DNA of 64,000 nucleotides from Methanolobus tindarius DSM 2278 (GCF_000504205.1 NZ_AZAJ01000001.1:2206879-2270878), one strand, 5' to 3'; positions 9,691 through 18,230 are shown, counted from the stretch's first letter. Notes: a model not told the origin generated them from the sequence alone. A program made the numbers and translations.

Positions 9691-9721
9691 CTTATATAGT
9701 ATTGTCACACACGTAACGTGT
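9691..9721 (+). promoter_or_regulatory. TATA box and adjacent perfect palindrome before the PEF-CTERM gene
   Basis: CTTATATAG (9691-9699) is a good archaeal TATA box. About ten bases downstream lies the perfect inverted repeat ACACGT-A-ACGTGT (9709-9721), around or just before the expected transcription start. Palindromes at this position can act as repressor operators; the regulator is unknown. Confidence 0.5.
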
Positions 9722-9751
9722 ATTATAAAGAAACAAGTGTGGGGTTACAAT

Positions 9752-10408
9752 ATGAAGAAAATATTAACACTATTAGCTGTGCTTATATCTCTTGTAGGAA
9801 TGGCATCAGCGGCAACGACTGTGGAACTAGACGAAACAGATTTTGGATGTACTGAAGCACAATTTGATGTTACAGTAACTGAATATACGACATATGTTGA
9901 ATGGATGGTAGAGATTGATCCTTCAATTGCACCAATAAGTTCAGCAACAGGTGTTCAACTTGCAATTTCCGATCAGACAGCTCCTGTATTTATTCTTGGT
10001 GTAATGCCTGGTGAAGGCGGAATCGATGATTCACAACCTGCTTATAAAGAATATTCAGGAGGATGGGGTCCTGCAACAAATGCCCTTCCTGCAGGAATGT
10101 CTGTTACAGGTAATAATGCAGATCTGACAAAGGCAACTACTTTCACTATAATGATTGACAAGACAGTCTTTGAATGTGAATCATTCAGATGGGCAATGAA
10201 TGTCGTAATTGATGATGACAATGATCCAGGACCGGATAATGCACAGTGCAAGTATCCTATAGGATGGGGATGGAGCTCACCAGCATGTGATTACGTTCCT
10301 ATGGAAATAAGCTGTGACCAGGGAGAAATACCTGAATTCCCAACTGTTGCACTGCCTATTGCCGCAATTATCGGTCTGGCATTTGTGTTCCAGCGCCGTA
10401 AGGACTAA
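9752..10408 (+). CDS. PEF-CTERM surface protein
   Basis: A secreted protein of about 218 residues. It begins with a signal peptide (MKKILTLLAVLISLVGMASA) and ends with a sorting signal: IPEFPTVALP, a hydrophobic segment and FQRRKD. This tripartite tail is the PEF-CTERM signal recognised by archaeosortase C, which anchors the product to the cell surface (established for Methanosarcinales). The central ~170 residues contain four or more cysteines and no family I recognise. I prefer ATG at 9752 because the signal peptide starts there; the frame extends five codons upstream to a GTG. It is a monocistronic gene with its own promoter and terminator. Confidence 0.85.
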   Translation: MKKILTLLAVLISLVGMASAATTVELDETDFGCTEAQFDVTVTEYTTYVEWMVEIDPSIAPISSATGVQLAISDQTAPVFILGVMPGEGGIDDSQPAYKEYSGGWGPATNALPAGMSVTGNNADLTKATTFTIMIDKTVFECESFRWAMNVVIDDDNDPGPDNAQCKYPIGWGWSSPACDYVPMEISCDQGEIPEFPTVALPIAAIIGLAFVFQRRKD

Positions 10409-10433
10409 TCAGAAAAGTCAGTAAACAAATATG

Positions 10434-10464
10434 GGCCGGTATAACCGGTCTGATCTATTTTTTT
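10434..10464 (+). terminator. Hairpin plus T-tract after the PEF-CTERM gene
   Basis: GGCCGGT (10434-10440), loop ATA and ACCGGTC (10444-10450) form a 7-bp stem with one G-U pair. A run of seven T follows at 10458-10464. It sits 26 bases after the stop codon. Confidence 0.6.
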
Positions 10465-10604
10465 CTTCTGTTTCTCATTGCTTACTAGCGATATGTCTAT
10501 ATGTGATCAGCCAGTAGCAGATTCCATCTTTTGCTTTCAGGGTCTGAATCCCCGAAATCGATAAAGAATATATAGAATAAATCCATTTAATCACCATTCA
10601 CATT

Positions 10605-10692
10605 GCGGGAGTTGCCCAGCCTGGCCAAAGGCGCTAGGTTCAGAGCCTAGTCTCGTAGGAGTTCATGCGTTCGAATCGCATCTCCCGCACCA
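10605..10692 (+). tRNA. tRNA-Leu (CAG), CCA encoded
   Basis: The acceptor stem GCGGGAG pairs with CTCCCGC (10682-10688), followed by discriminator A and an encoded CCA (10690-10692). The anticodon stem CTAGG/CCTAG encloses the loop TTCAGAG, giving anticodon CAG. The long variable arm (TCTCGTAGGAGT) and the T-loop TTCGAATC fit a class II leucine tRNA. An AT-rich TATA-like stretch (10566-10576) lies about 30 bases upstream. The interrupted HEPN gene ends six bases beyond it on the other strand. Confidence 0.95.
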
Positions 10693-10942
10693 TATTACTA
10701 TTTTTTGTCTTCACAATGATATTCTTTTTTTGAATCCATAAACTTTTTGTTCCAAACGATTCTATTATTCCCAACAGTTTCTGGTATTCCGTTTAGTATA
10801 TCAATTTGTTTTATTCGCTTTAATCTTCTTTTTACAATGGTGCAGACTAATTCAGGGATTAATCCTGAATTTATTAATTTTCTTATGAACCCATATCAAA
10901 ACTATAAATACTATCTCTCTGAATGTTATTATGGGGATATGA

Positions 10943-11311
10943 ATGGAATTCAGAGAAATCTCTGATGATCAATGGAAATTTATTAAGCCACATTTACCAC
11001 CACAACCAATAACCGGAAGAAAGAGGGCTGATGACCGTAAGGTCATCAATGGTATTCTCTTTGTTCTGATAACTGGTTGCAGATGGGGAGATATGCCAGC
11101 TATTTATGGTTCCCAGGCAACTGCCTGGAGAAGGCTGAAAAGATGGTCAGAGGAAGGTATATGGAACAGGATAATGGAATCCCTTCGGGATTCCGCTTAC
11201 CAGAATGGTAAGTTCTCTATGGATGTTGTATGTGTTGATAGCAGTTTCATTGAAACTAAAAAAGGGGAGAAGACTCCACATACAACGGTCATAAAAAAAG
11301 GAAAGGCATAA
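10943..11311 (+). CDS. IS5-family transposase, first reading frame
   Basis: This is the N-terminal part (122 residues) of a DDE transposase. It contains the IS5/DUF4096 entry domain (ISDDQWKFIKPHLPPQ, then NGILFVLITGCRWGDMP, residues ~30-50) and the first catalytic Asp in VVCVDSSFIET. Its reading frame ends just after a run of seven A residues (11293-11299). In phase with the codons this reads A-AAA-AAA, a canonical -1 slippery heptamer. Slippage there joins it to the second frame, as in several IS5-group elements (known mechanism for the group). Confidence 0.88.
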   Translation: MEFREISDDQWKFIKPHLPPQPITGRKRADDRKVINGILFVLITGCRWGDMPAIYGSQATAWRRLKRWSEEGIWNRIMESLRDSAYQNGKFSMDVVCVDSSFIETKKGEKTPHTTVIKKGKA

Positions 11312-11757
11312 AGATTCATGTTTGTGTAAGTTGTGACGGTTTTCCATTGACGATCCAAATTGCTTCTGGAAAGGAACATGATAGTCAACAATTTATCAAG
11401 ATCATGGAAAGTATCAAGGTTAAGACTGATAGAAAACCAAGAACAAGACCATTAGAAGTACTTGCAGATTCAGCTTATGATAATGTTGCTATACGGAAGT
11501 ATCTAAGATCCAGAGCTATAAAAAGTAACATTCCAGTCAACAGCAGGAATGAAAAACACAGAAAAAGAGGAAGACCTACAAGATTCGAGTATGAGTCATA
11601 TCATAAAAGAGGAACTATAGAACGATTCTTTGCATGGTTGAAGATGGGATTCAGGAAAATAGCAAGTAGGTATGAAAGACTGAATATTGTTTTCAAAGGG
11701 TTATTAGATATTGCATGCTTCTTGTTATGCTGGAAAAAGATAGGGGAAAGGTTTTGA
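11311..11757 (+). CDS. IS5-family transposase, second reading frame (C-terminal DDE part)
   Basis: The second half of the transposase is in the -1 frame relative to the first. It reads KIHVCVSCDGFPLTIQIASG immediately after the slippery site, then the second Asp in LEVLADSAYDN and the catalytic Glu in HKRGTIERFFAWLKMGFRK near the end. The frame has only a TTG at 11347 as a possible independent start. I therefore read it as made by -1 frameshifting rather than by separate initiation. Both halves are uninterrupted, so the element may still be active. Confidence 0.82.
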   Translation, partial: KIHVCVSCDGFPLTIQIASGKEHDSQQFIKIMESIKVKTDRKPRTRPLEVLADSAYDNVAIRKYLRSRAIKSNIPVNSRNEKHRKRGRPTRFEYESYHKRGTIERFFAWLKMGFRKIASRYERLNIVFKGLLDIACFLLCWKKIGERF

Positions 11758-13360
11758 AATAGGCTCATTCTAAAATCATGTTCAAATACAGTTATTTTTA
11801 CATGTCCAACTGGCAAGTAACGTTCAATAGCAGTTATTTTTGTCTCTTTTTTTGCATTTTTTATTATTTTTCTTAGTATCAATTTATGATTATTTTTTAT
11901 AAGGATGTCCATTTGTATATTTTGGTTCGATTTTACAACAACTGATCCATTTATTACGCTGAAATTTCCATTTCTATGAATTGTAGTTTCTCTTACTTCG
12001 ATTGCTAAAGGATTGAGTTTTCTTCCTAATTTTTCTTTTTCAATATTGTACTGTATCTTGAAACTTAGTATGAGCGTTGATAATTTTGAGAATAGATTTG
12101 CTATCTTCACTATATATTTGGGACTGAATACAAAGTGATTTTCAAGGCTATTTTTGTAATCATCTATTTTGTTTGCCTCTTGTTTCCTTAATTTTTCCAA
12201 CTCAATGCCATTAAAAATAGACCAACCTTTCAATGATTTTTTAGATTCATAGTTAAAGAAATACCTCTCATATCCTGGAGCATTCTTTTCGATTAAGATT
12301 GCTGAACGGAATGCGAAATATAGAATCTTTGCAGAATTAAATATGTCATTTTGTGTAAATATTATCAATTGTGATTTATTGTCATAAGTCTCGGATTCAA
12401 AACATTTTTTGATACTCCATCCAGGTACATACAATTCTGCTCTAAGTTCATCTGTAACTAGCGACAAAGGTGTTTTAACATTATGTTTTTCCATAAAGTC
12501 TCTATTCATGGTATAGAATAATCTATATCCTAAGGCTAAACCATTGCAGATATCAAGCATGTCGTCAAAATTGGAGATTACTTCTTTTGAAAAAAGTTCT
12601 AGACGGTTATTCTTATCTTCGTAAACAGTTGTACTTGGTGGTTTGTATACTACTCCTCCATGAGCAATAGCGTTTCTAATTGTATGATTGTAGGGTCTTG
12701 CTAAATAGTTATATTTGCCTGACTTTTCTAATTCTTCTACCCTCTTGTATACGTCAAAACCCTCCAGTTTTACAGACCGTTTAATTCTATAATATGAACT
12801 GAGTGGGTATATTAACTCAGAATAAACAGATTCTATTAATCTCATATATGATGGATGAATCTTCATGTCAAGAAATATCATGAGTTCGTATTCATCATTA
12901 GTAATTTTGAAATCATGAAATTCTAGTTTGTTTATGTCATTAAGTGTCTCAAACGCTATGGAAGCTATTTTCTCAAAATTTTGAAGTATTAAAATAAGGA
13001 TGGAGTTATCATCGTTTTTTAACTCTTCAAGAAATAGATATATGTCATTGTATGACTTGTGATGTAAGAATTTTTCAGGTATATTTTCAATGTACTTCCA
13101 AAGAGCTAAAAACTCGTTATGTGGAGAATTTTCTAATATTGGGATTTCACATTTAATCCTATTAATTCTATAGTCATGTAATTCTTCAGTAAGGGGATTC
13201 TTTCCAATTACTCTTTGAACATTTACATTTTTCGACATTTCTTTCATATTCTCTTTTAAATAATAAAGTATTACCTAATTTCATCAAAAATCATTTATTG
13301 ATATTTGCTATTTTTATTCTAAGGTTATACCACCAACAATCTAAAAAATAGGAACTCATC

Positions 13361-13426
13361 ATGAAAGTACTCACCATAAACAGAAGCCTACGCAAAGGAA
13401 GTAACACAGCAGCAATGCGGAGATAA
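13361..13426 (+). pseudogene. Decayed partial copy of the iron-sulfur flavoprotein gene start
   Basis: A 22-codon frame reads MKVLTINRSLRKGSNTAAMR before a stop. It closely matches the first 20 residues of the flavoprotein at 14564 (MKVVAINGSPRKEGNTAAML), and the DNA matches at most positions over about 60 bases. The similarity stops there. It is a fragment left when the RhuM gene arrived between the copies, or a relic of a duplication. It ends seven bases before the RhuM start. Confidence 0.75.
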
Positions 13427-13432
13427 AAACCC

Positions 13433-14467
13433 ATGAATGAGAACAACCTTTCCGATAACCAGTCAGATTTCATCCTTTACACTTCAAATGATGGTGAAGT
13501 GAAGGTCGATGTTGCACTGGAAGATGAAACTATCTGGCTGACTCAGAAATCGATTGGTGAGCTGTTCGGAAAATCAAAATCAACGATTAGCGAGCATATT
13601 AAAAAAATATATGCGGAAGGAGAATTACAGATTGGCTCAACTGTTCGGAATTTCCGAACAGTTCAGATGGAAGGATCGAGACAGGTGGAAAGAGATCTGG
13701 AATACTACAACCTCGATGTCATCATATCTGTTGGCTACCGTGTCAACAGTTTTCAGGCAACCCAGTTCCGCATCTGGGCTACCCGGACCCTGAAAGAGTA
13801 CATCATCAAAGGATTCGTACTGGATGATGAACGGCTCAAGCAGGGGAAGCAGGTATTCGGAAAGGACTATTTCGAGGAACTCCTTGAGCGTATCAGGGAG
13901 ATCCGTGCAAGTGAGAGGCGGTTCTACCAGAAAATCACCGACATATACGCTCTATCTGCAGATTATAACAAAAATGCACCACAAACAAAGGAATTCTTTG
14001 CCACGGTACAGAATAAGCTCCACTGGGCTATCACCGGAAAAACAGCGGCAGAGATTATTTATGACTCCGCTGACGCAACAAAATTGCACATGGGCCTGAC
14101 AAACTGGAAACAGGCACCTGATGGGAAGATACTGAAATCTGATGTCACAGTTGCCAAGAACTATCTGGGGGATGCTCATATCAGGGAACTCAACCGTTTG
14201 GTCTCTGCATATCTCGACCTCGCAGAAAACCGTGCACAGCGCCAGATACTCATGAAAATGCAGGACTGGAGCGAATTCCTCCATAACTTCCTTGAACTGT
14301 CCAGCTATCCGATATTGAAGGATAAAGGCAGGGTCAGCGCACTGGAAGCAAAACTGAAAGCCGAACAGGAATACAAAGAGTATCGGGTAAAACAGGATAC
14401 TAATTATATCTCCGACTTTGACAGAGAGGTCCGTCGCATCATGGAGAATAAGGACAACTACAACTAA
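13433..14467 (+). CDS. RhuM-family protein
   Basis: A 344-residue protein of the virulence RhuM (Fic/DOC-associated) family. It shows the family pattern ETIWLTQKSIGELFGKSKST (a winged-helix-like DNA-binding region, residues ~32-51), TVRNFRTVQ...GSRQVERDLEYYNLDVIISVGYRV (residues ~70-105) and RIWATRTLKEYIIKGFVLDDERLK (~115-138). The rest of the C-terminal half is helical. Family members are common in genomic islands of bacteria and methanogens; their biochemical activity is not settled. The gene lies alone between the decayed flavoprotein fragment and the intact flavoprotein gene, in the accessory patch beside tRNA-Leu. No clear ribosome binding site is seen. A 25-base perfect palindrome lies within its coding region at 13639-13663. 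Confidence 0.88.
   Translation: MNENNLSDNQSDFILYTSNDGEVKVDVALEDETIWLTQKSIGELFGKSKSTISEHIKKIYAEGELQIGSTVRNFRTVQMEGSRQVERDLEYYNLDVIISVGYRVNSFQATQFRIWATRTLKEYIIKGFVLDDERLKQGKQVFGKDYFEELLERIREIRASERRFYQKITDIYALSADYNKNAPQTKEFFATVQNKLHWAITGKTAAEIIYDSADATKLHMGLTNWKQAPDGKILKSDVTVAKNYLGDAHIRELNRLVSAYLDLAENRAQRQILMKMQDWSEFLHNFLELSSYPILKDKGRVSALEAKLKAEQEYKEYRVKQDTNYISDFDREVRRIMENKDNYN
13639..13663. repeat. 25-base perfect palindrome inside the RhuM gene
   Basis: AACTGTTCGGAA (13639-13650), a central T and TTCCGAACAGTT (13652-13663) are exact reverse complements. It encodes STVRNFRTVQ, which is part of the conserved RhuM motif, so the palindrome may be partly a coding coincidence. It could also be a binding site for the RhuM winged-helix domain. 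Confidence 0.6.
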
Positions 14468-14563
14468 GACTCTAGAACTCTAAATCACTTATAGCAACTA
14501 ATAGCAACTTATTATATTCATCGCAGACCAATTAAGTTACAATCACAAAAAGAGGAGACCACC

Positions 14564-15142
14564 ATGAAAGTAGTTGCAATAAACGGAAGTCCACGCAAAG
14601 AAGGAAACACAGCAGCAATGCTGAAAAGACTCACATCCAAACTCGAAGCTGAAGGGATAGAAACCGAAACCATTAATATTGGTGGTAAGAAGGTTCATGG
14701 ATGTACAGCATGTATGAAATGCTTTGAGAAAAAGAACGATCTTTGTATTTTTGATGATGATGGCATCAACGAATGCATCACAAAGATGAAGGACGCTGAC
14801 GGAATTGTGATCGGTTCACCAACTTACTTTGCTGATGTGACAACCGAGACCAAGGCACTCATTGACCGTGCAGGATACGTATCTCTTGCAAACGGTGGGT
14901 TCTTTGCAAGGAAAGCCGGTGCAGCAGTTGTGGCAGTTCGCAGGGCAGGCGCAGTAGCTGCTTATGATTCTATCAACCATCTGTTTGGAATCACCAGTAT
15001 GGTAACTGTGGGTTCATCTTACTGGAATCTTGGTATCGGACTTCATCCGGGAGATGTCAATGAGGACGAAGAGGGTATGCAGACCATGGACAACCTTGCA
15101 ATTAACATGGCATGGTTGCTGAAAAAGATCAATTCTGAGTAA
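14564..15142 (+). CDS. Iron-sulfur flavoprotein (NADPH-dependent FMN reductase fold)
   Basis: A 192-residue flavoprotein. The N-terminal VVAINGSPRKEGNTA loop binds the FMN phosphate. A compact cysteine motif follows at residues ~47-61: C-x2-C-x2-C-x7-C in GCTACMKCFEKKNDLC. This is the [4Fe-4S] ligand pattern of the Isf family described from Methanosarcina thermophila, which passes electrons from ferredoxin and acts on O2 and H2O2 in methanogens (family knowledge). SPTYFADVTTETKALIDRAG is the flavin-side loop. The ATG has a GAGGAG site upstream. A fragment of a second copy sits at 13361, on the far side of the RhuM gene. Confidence 0.9.
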   Translation: MKVVAINGSPRKEGNTAAMLKRLTSKLEAEGIETETINIGGKKVHGCTACMKCFEKKNDLCIFDDDGINECITKMKDADGIVIGSPTYFADVTTETKALIDRAGYVSLANGGFFARKAGAAVVAVRRAGAVAAYDSINHLFGITSMVTVGSSYWNLGIGLHPGDVNEDEEGMQTMDNLAINMAWLLKKINSE

Positions 15143-15217
15143 CTGCAAAAGATATTGGAAAACAGGGACTGAAGTTCCAGTTTTAAAAAGTAAAGTAAAA
15201 ATCAATGGAATCTAAGC

Positions 15218-16033
15218 CTATGGCTTAAATTCCTTCAACTTAACTTTATCGTTATTTATTTCTATGTATTCAAGTGCTTTTTTATCCCCAAATCCCCAGC
15301 TTCCGGTATTTGCAACCTTGTTCCTGTCATCGACATATGCCAGATGTGTGTGACCGTATACAAGATACTGCTCAGTTCTCACATTTAACAGGAAATGTCT
15401 TGTATTTGCAGCCGCAAGCTCCATGATTGGCTCAACCACATTGTGCCGGTTGTATTTTCCTATCCTCCTCTCGGGTGGCTCCATCATAGACCTGAGCGCA
15501 GATTTTGGTTCACTTGGGAACCTCTTCAGCGTATCCCAGAATGAGCGCTTGGACTGGATCTCTTCCCAGACCATCTCAGCGGCATTTCCTGCATCGTCAC
15601 CTGCAAGACACATGTGTTCGCTGAAAGCCTCGTAAGTTTTCATGGACTTGTAGTACGGGTTGCACAGCACTTCAAGCTGGTATCCGTGAAAGAAGAAAAA
15701 CTCCTGTTCCCTGCTTTTAATAATCTCATGCTTCTTCGCTTCAAATGGGAAATTCTCTTTCAGTACCTCACTCATACGAAGCAGGTAGAAATCATGGTTA
15801 CCCACTACGTAATGGACCTGGGTTTCATCCAGTATGTCATTTAACATTGTCAGGGATTCGGAACATTCAATCACAGCTTTTGTAAAATCCCTTCTCCATA
15901 TATCTATAATATCTCCAAGGAGAACAAGGTGCTCTACATCTCTGTCTCTGAGTTCCTTTATAAATTTAACAAACTCTTTCTCCTTTGCCCCTTTCATTCC
16001 CAGGTGTACGTCCGAAACGGCTACTATTGACAT
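15218..16033 (-). CDS. Calcineurin-like metallophosphoesterase
   Basis: A cytosolic phosphoesterase of 271 residues with the complete dimetal set: DVHLG (residue ~7), GDIIDIW (~41), GNHDFY (~79), FFHG (~115) and GHTH (~230). The layout resembles LpxH-type UDP-diacylglucosamine hydrolases, but archaea lack lipid A, so the natural substrate is unknown; a nucleotide-linked or phosphodiester metabolite is likely. It is transcribed convergently with the flavoprotein gene and has no operon partners. Confidence 0.88.
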   Translation of the reverse strand: MSIVAVSDVHLGMKGAKEKEFVKFIKELRDRDVEHLVLLGDIIDIWRRDFTKAVIECSESLTMLNDILDETQVHYVVGNHDFYLLRMSEVLKENFPFEAKKHEIIKSREQEFFFFHGYQLEVLCNPYYKSMKTYEAFSEHMCLAGDDAGNAAEMVWEEIQSKRSFWDTLKRFPSEPKSALRSMMEPPERRIGKYNRHNVVEPIMELAAANTRHFLLNVRTEQYLVYGHTHLAYVDDRNKVANTGSWGFGDKKALEYIEINNDKVKLKEFKP

Positions 16034-16408
16034 TAACTACCTACCTCTGCTAAATCTCACAATAATATTCACTATATTTTGCCGCAAGATCTTCTTTCTT
16101 CTCTTGATTTTCATAAGCCCTTGCTAAAAAATGCATCATTATATTATATTGCTGATATACTATTTTTACATAATGACTCAAGAAATAAAAACATTATTTC
16201 AGAACAATGTTATGAAACAATATTTAGAAACTGAACTTAGGAGCAATATTTCTGTTAATATTCTCATGAACTAAATTCTTGAAAAATCCACAGTTCATAA
16301 ACGGCAGACTAATGGCAAGGTATTCATAGTTATTTATCCTTTAAAGGTCAATATCTATCTATAACCCCGATACTACTATAATCACATCAACTCAAATTCC
16401 TGATTAAA
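16034..16408. other. Intergenic region, no gene seen
   Basis: About 375 AT-rich bases separate the divergent phosphoesterase and threonine synthase genes. I see no conserved ORF or RNA gene. A TATA-like stretch (16331-16338) could serve thrC, whose start at 16409 has little room for a leader ribosome site. Confidence 0.5.
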
Positions 16409-17752
16409 ATGAAACTCTACAGCACAAATCTTAACGCACCGGAAGTAAGCTTTCAGGAAGCTCTTATAACCGGACTTGCACCGGACCGCGGGCTTTACAT
16501 GCCAAGGAGCCTGCCAACTTTCTCAAAGGAAGAAATCGATTCTTTCAAGGACGTTCCATATCCTGAAATTGCCTACAGGGTACTGAGCAAGGTACTCGAA
16601 GGCGAAGTCGATAATGAGTCACTCAAAGCCATCACCTATGATGCTTACAACTATGATGTTCCGCTTGAGCCTGTTGATGAGCAGACCTATATCATGAGAC
16701 TTGACAGGGGACCAACTGCATCCTTCAAGGACTTTGCAGCTCGCATGATGGCAAGACTCATGCAGTACTATCTCAGCAAAGAGAACAGAAGCCTGACCAT
16801 TCTCACCGCAACATCAGGTGACACAGGCAGCGCAGTTGCCGATGCATTCTATGGTCTTGACAACATCAAGGTCATTGTACTCTTCCCAACAGACGAAGTA
16901 TCTGACCGTCAGCGCAAGCAGATGACCACACTTGGCAAGAACATCACTGCCATTTCAGTTGACGGAAAATTCGATGACTGTCAGGCAATGGTAAAACAGG
17001 CATTTGCAGACGAGGATCTCAAACACCTGAATCTCTCATCAGCAAACTCAATAAACATCGGGCGTCTTGTTCCTCAGTCTATCTACTACATTTACGCTTA
17101 CGCAAAACTCAGGAACTATCCAGAGGATATTGTCTACTCTATCCCATCCGGTAACTTCGGTAACATGATGGGTTGTGTTCTGGCAAGGACCATGGGAATC
17201 CCGATTAAGAAGATAATCACCTCGGTCAATGAGAACGATGAGGTTCCAACTTTCCTGAGCACAGGCAAGTACCACAAGATTGTACCTTCAAAGAACTGCC
17301 TTTCCAATGCAATGAACGTTGGTCATCCAAGCAACCTTGCAAGACTCATCACCATCTACGACGGTGTAATGGATGAACAGGGTAACATCAGCAAAGAGCC
17401 TGACATGGATAAACTCAGAAATGATATCTACTCCAGCTCTGTAACCGATGAGGAAACAAAGGCAACAATTAAGGAGATTTTCGAGAAGTACAACATCCTT
17501 ATCGAGCCACATGGTGCAGTAGGAATAAAAGGACTTCTTGACTTTAGGGCTCAGTCAGGTGATAATACACTTGCAGTATCCCTTGAAACTGCAGACCCTG
17601 CAAAGTTCCCTGAACATGTCAAAGAGCAGACAGGTGTTGAACCTGCACTTCCAGAGAGCCTGAAAAAGGTAGAATCAAAAGATGAGTTCATGGATTATCT
17701 CGGAACAGAGTATCCTGCTTTCAAGAAATATCTTCAGGAAAAGCTTGAATAA
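16409..17752 (+). CDS. thrC: Threonine synthase
   Basis: A PLP enzyme that converts O-phosphohomoserine to threonine. The 447-residue protein follows the bacterial/fungal (THR4-like) type: N-terminal YSTNLNAPEVSFQEALITGL, the PLP lysine in GPTASFKDFAARMM (residues ~102-115), TATSGDTGSAVADAF (~132-146) and the phosphate-binding PSGNFGNMMG (~247-256). This differs from the shorter archaeal threonine synthase type. It stands alone. Confidence 0.95.
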   Translation: MKLYSTNLNAPEVSFQEALITGLAPDRGLYMPRSLPTFSKEEIDSFKDVPYPEIAYRVLSKVLEGEVDNESLKAITYDAYNYDVPLEPVDEQTYIMRLDRGPTASFKDFAARMMARLMQYYLSKENRSLTILTATSGDTGSAVADAFYGLDNIKVIVLFPTDEVSDRQRKQMTTLGKNITAISVDGKFDDCQAMVKQAFADEDLKHLNLSSANSINIGRLVPQSIYYIYAYAKLRNYPEDIVYSIPSGNFGNMMGCVLARTMGIPIKKIITSVNENDEVPTFLSTGKYHKIVPSKNCLSNAMNVGHPSNLARLITIYDGVMDEQGNISKEPDMDKLRNDIYSSSVTDEETKATIKEIFEKYNILIEPHGAVGIKGLLDFRAQSGDNTLAVSLETADPAKFPEHVKEQTGVEPALPESLKKVESKDEFMDYLGTEYPAFKKYLQEKLE

Positions 17753-17847
17753 GCTTTTCTTACTTTAATTTTTCTTATTTTGATAGTCATAATATTAGTC
17801 AGCTTTATTAGTTTGTGTTTCTTTATCTTTCATTAGAAGGTGTTATT

Positions 17848-18087
17848 TTGACAGATAATGATGCTTGTACTCCGCAAAAGCCCGGCAAATATTTTGGTAT
17901 TTGCACATCCTATCACCATTCAAAAGGCTGTAATTGTCCTAATTGTCCTTCTTATCCTGTGAAAGGAAAGTTCATGTTCTGCTCTAAAGGTGCATGTCCT
18001 GAAGTAGAGAAGAAAGGATGTTTATGTCAGGAATGTATTATTCACAGTAAATTTGGTCTTGATGGCGAGTATTTTTGTTCTGAGTGA
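17848..18087 (+). CDS. Small cysteine-rich DUF2769 protein
   Basis: A protein of 79 residues with twelve cysteines, several in close pairs (GCNCPNC, GCLCQEC). The pattern fits DUF2769, a family largely confined to methanogens and thought to bind metal; no function is established. I chose TTG at 17848 because AAGGTG (17837-17842) precedes it at normal spacing. The frame is open 11 codons further upstream but without a site. It stands alone between thrC and the repeat/hairpin region. Confidence 0.8.
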   Translation: MTDNDACTPQKPGKYFGICTSYHHSKGCNCPNCPSYPVKGKFMFCSKGACPEVEKKGCLCQECIIHSKFGLDGEYFCSE

Positions 18088-18230
18088 CTCTTTTCTTTAT
18101 GTTAGGCATGACTATAAATCACCTCATCATTATCATGCTCATTAGATATGTTTGTATACATATATTTATATACTAGTAAACAAAACTATGAACTGTGGCA
18201 AGAACTGCTAACCAGTGCTTGTCATAAGAA

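Larger units (their letters stand above)
10884..11768 (+). mobile_element. IS5-family insertion sequence
   Basis: An 885-bp element with imperfect terminal inverted repeats: ATGAACCCATATCAAAAC at the left (10885-10902) against ATGAGCCTATTTCAAAAC read inward from the right (11768-11751). A TCT direct repeat flanks it (10881-10883 and 11769-11771). It carries a two-frame transposase with the IS5-type N-terminal domain and DDE core. It has inserted into the HEPN-motif gene on the opposite strand. Confidence 0.85.
10698..13247 (-). pseudogene. HEPN-motif protein gene interrupted by an IS5-family element
   Basis: The 5' part (13247 to 11769) encodes 493 residues. The 3' part (10883 to 10698) encodes another 60 residues and a TAG stop, in the same frame once the insertion and one copy of the 3-bp repeat TCT are removed; the restored protein would have 553 residues. 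Around residue 190 it has HTIRNAIAHGG, an RN-x3-H motif of the kind found at the active site of HEPN ribonucleases of toxin and abortive-infection systems. No other domain is recognisable; the rest is mostly helical and rich in Lys, Asn and Ile. The split gene could still make a 494-residue product plus an IS-encoded tail of about 54 residues up to 11601. The role in defence is inferred only from the motif and the setting beside a tRNA and RhuM. Confidence 0.75.

Noticed and set aside
10747-10965. 72-codon plus-strand ORF before the IS transposase
   Set aside because: It overlaps the 3' piece of the interrupted HEPN gene and the IS end on the other strand and shows no family.
10605-14500. Search for a repeat of the tRNA-Leu 3' end as an attachment site
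   Set aside because: No second copy of the tRNA 3' end and no integrase gene was found.
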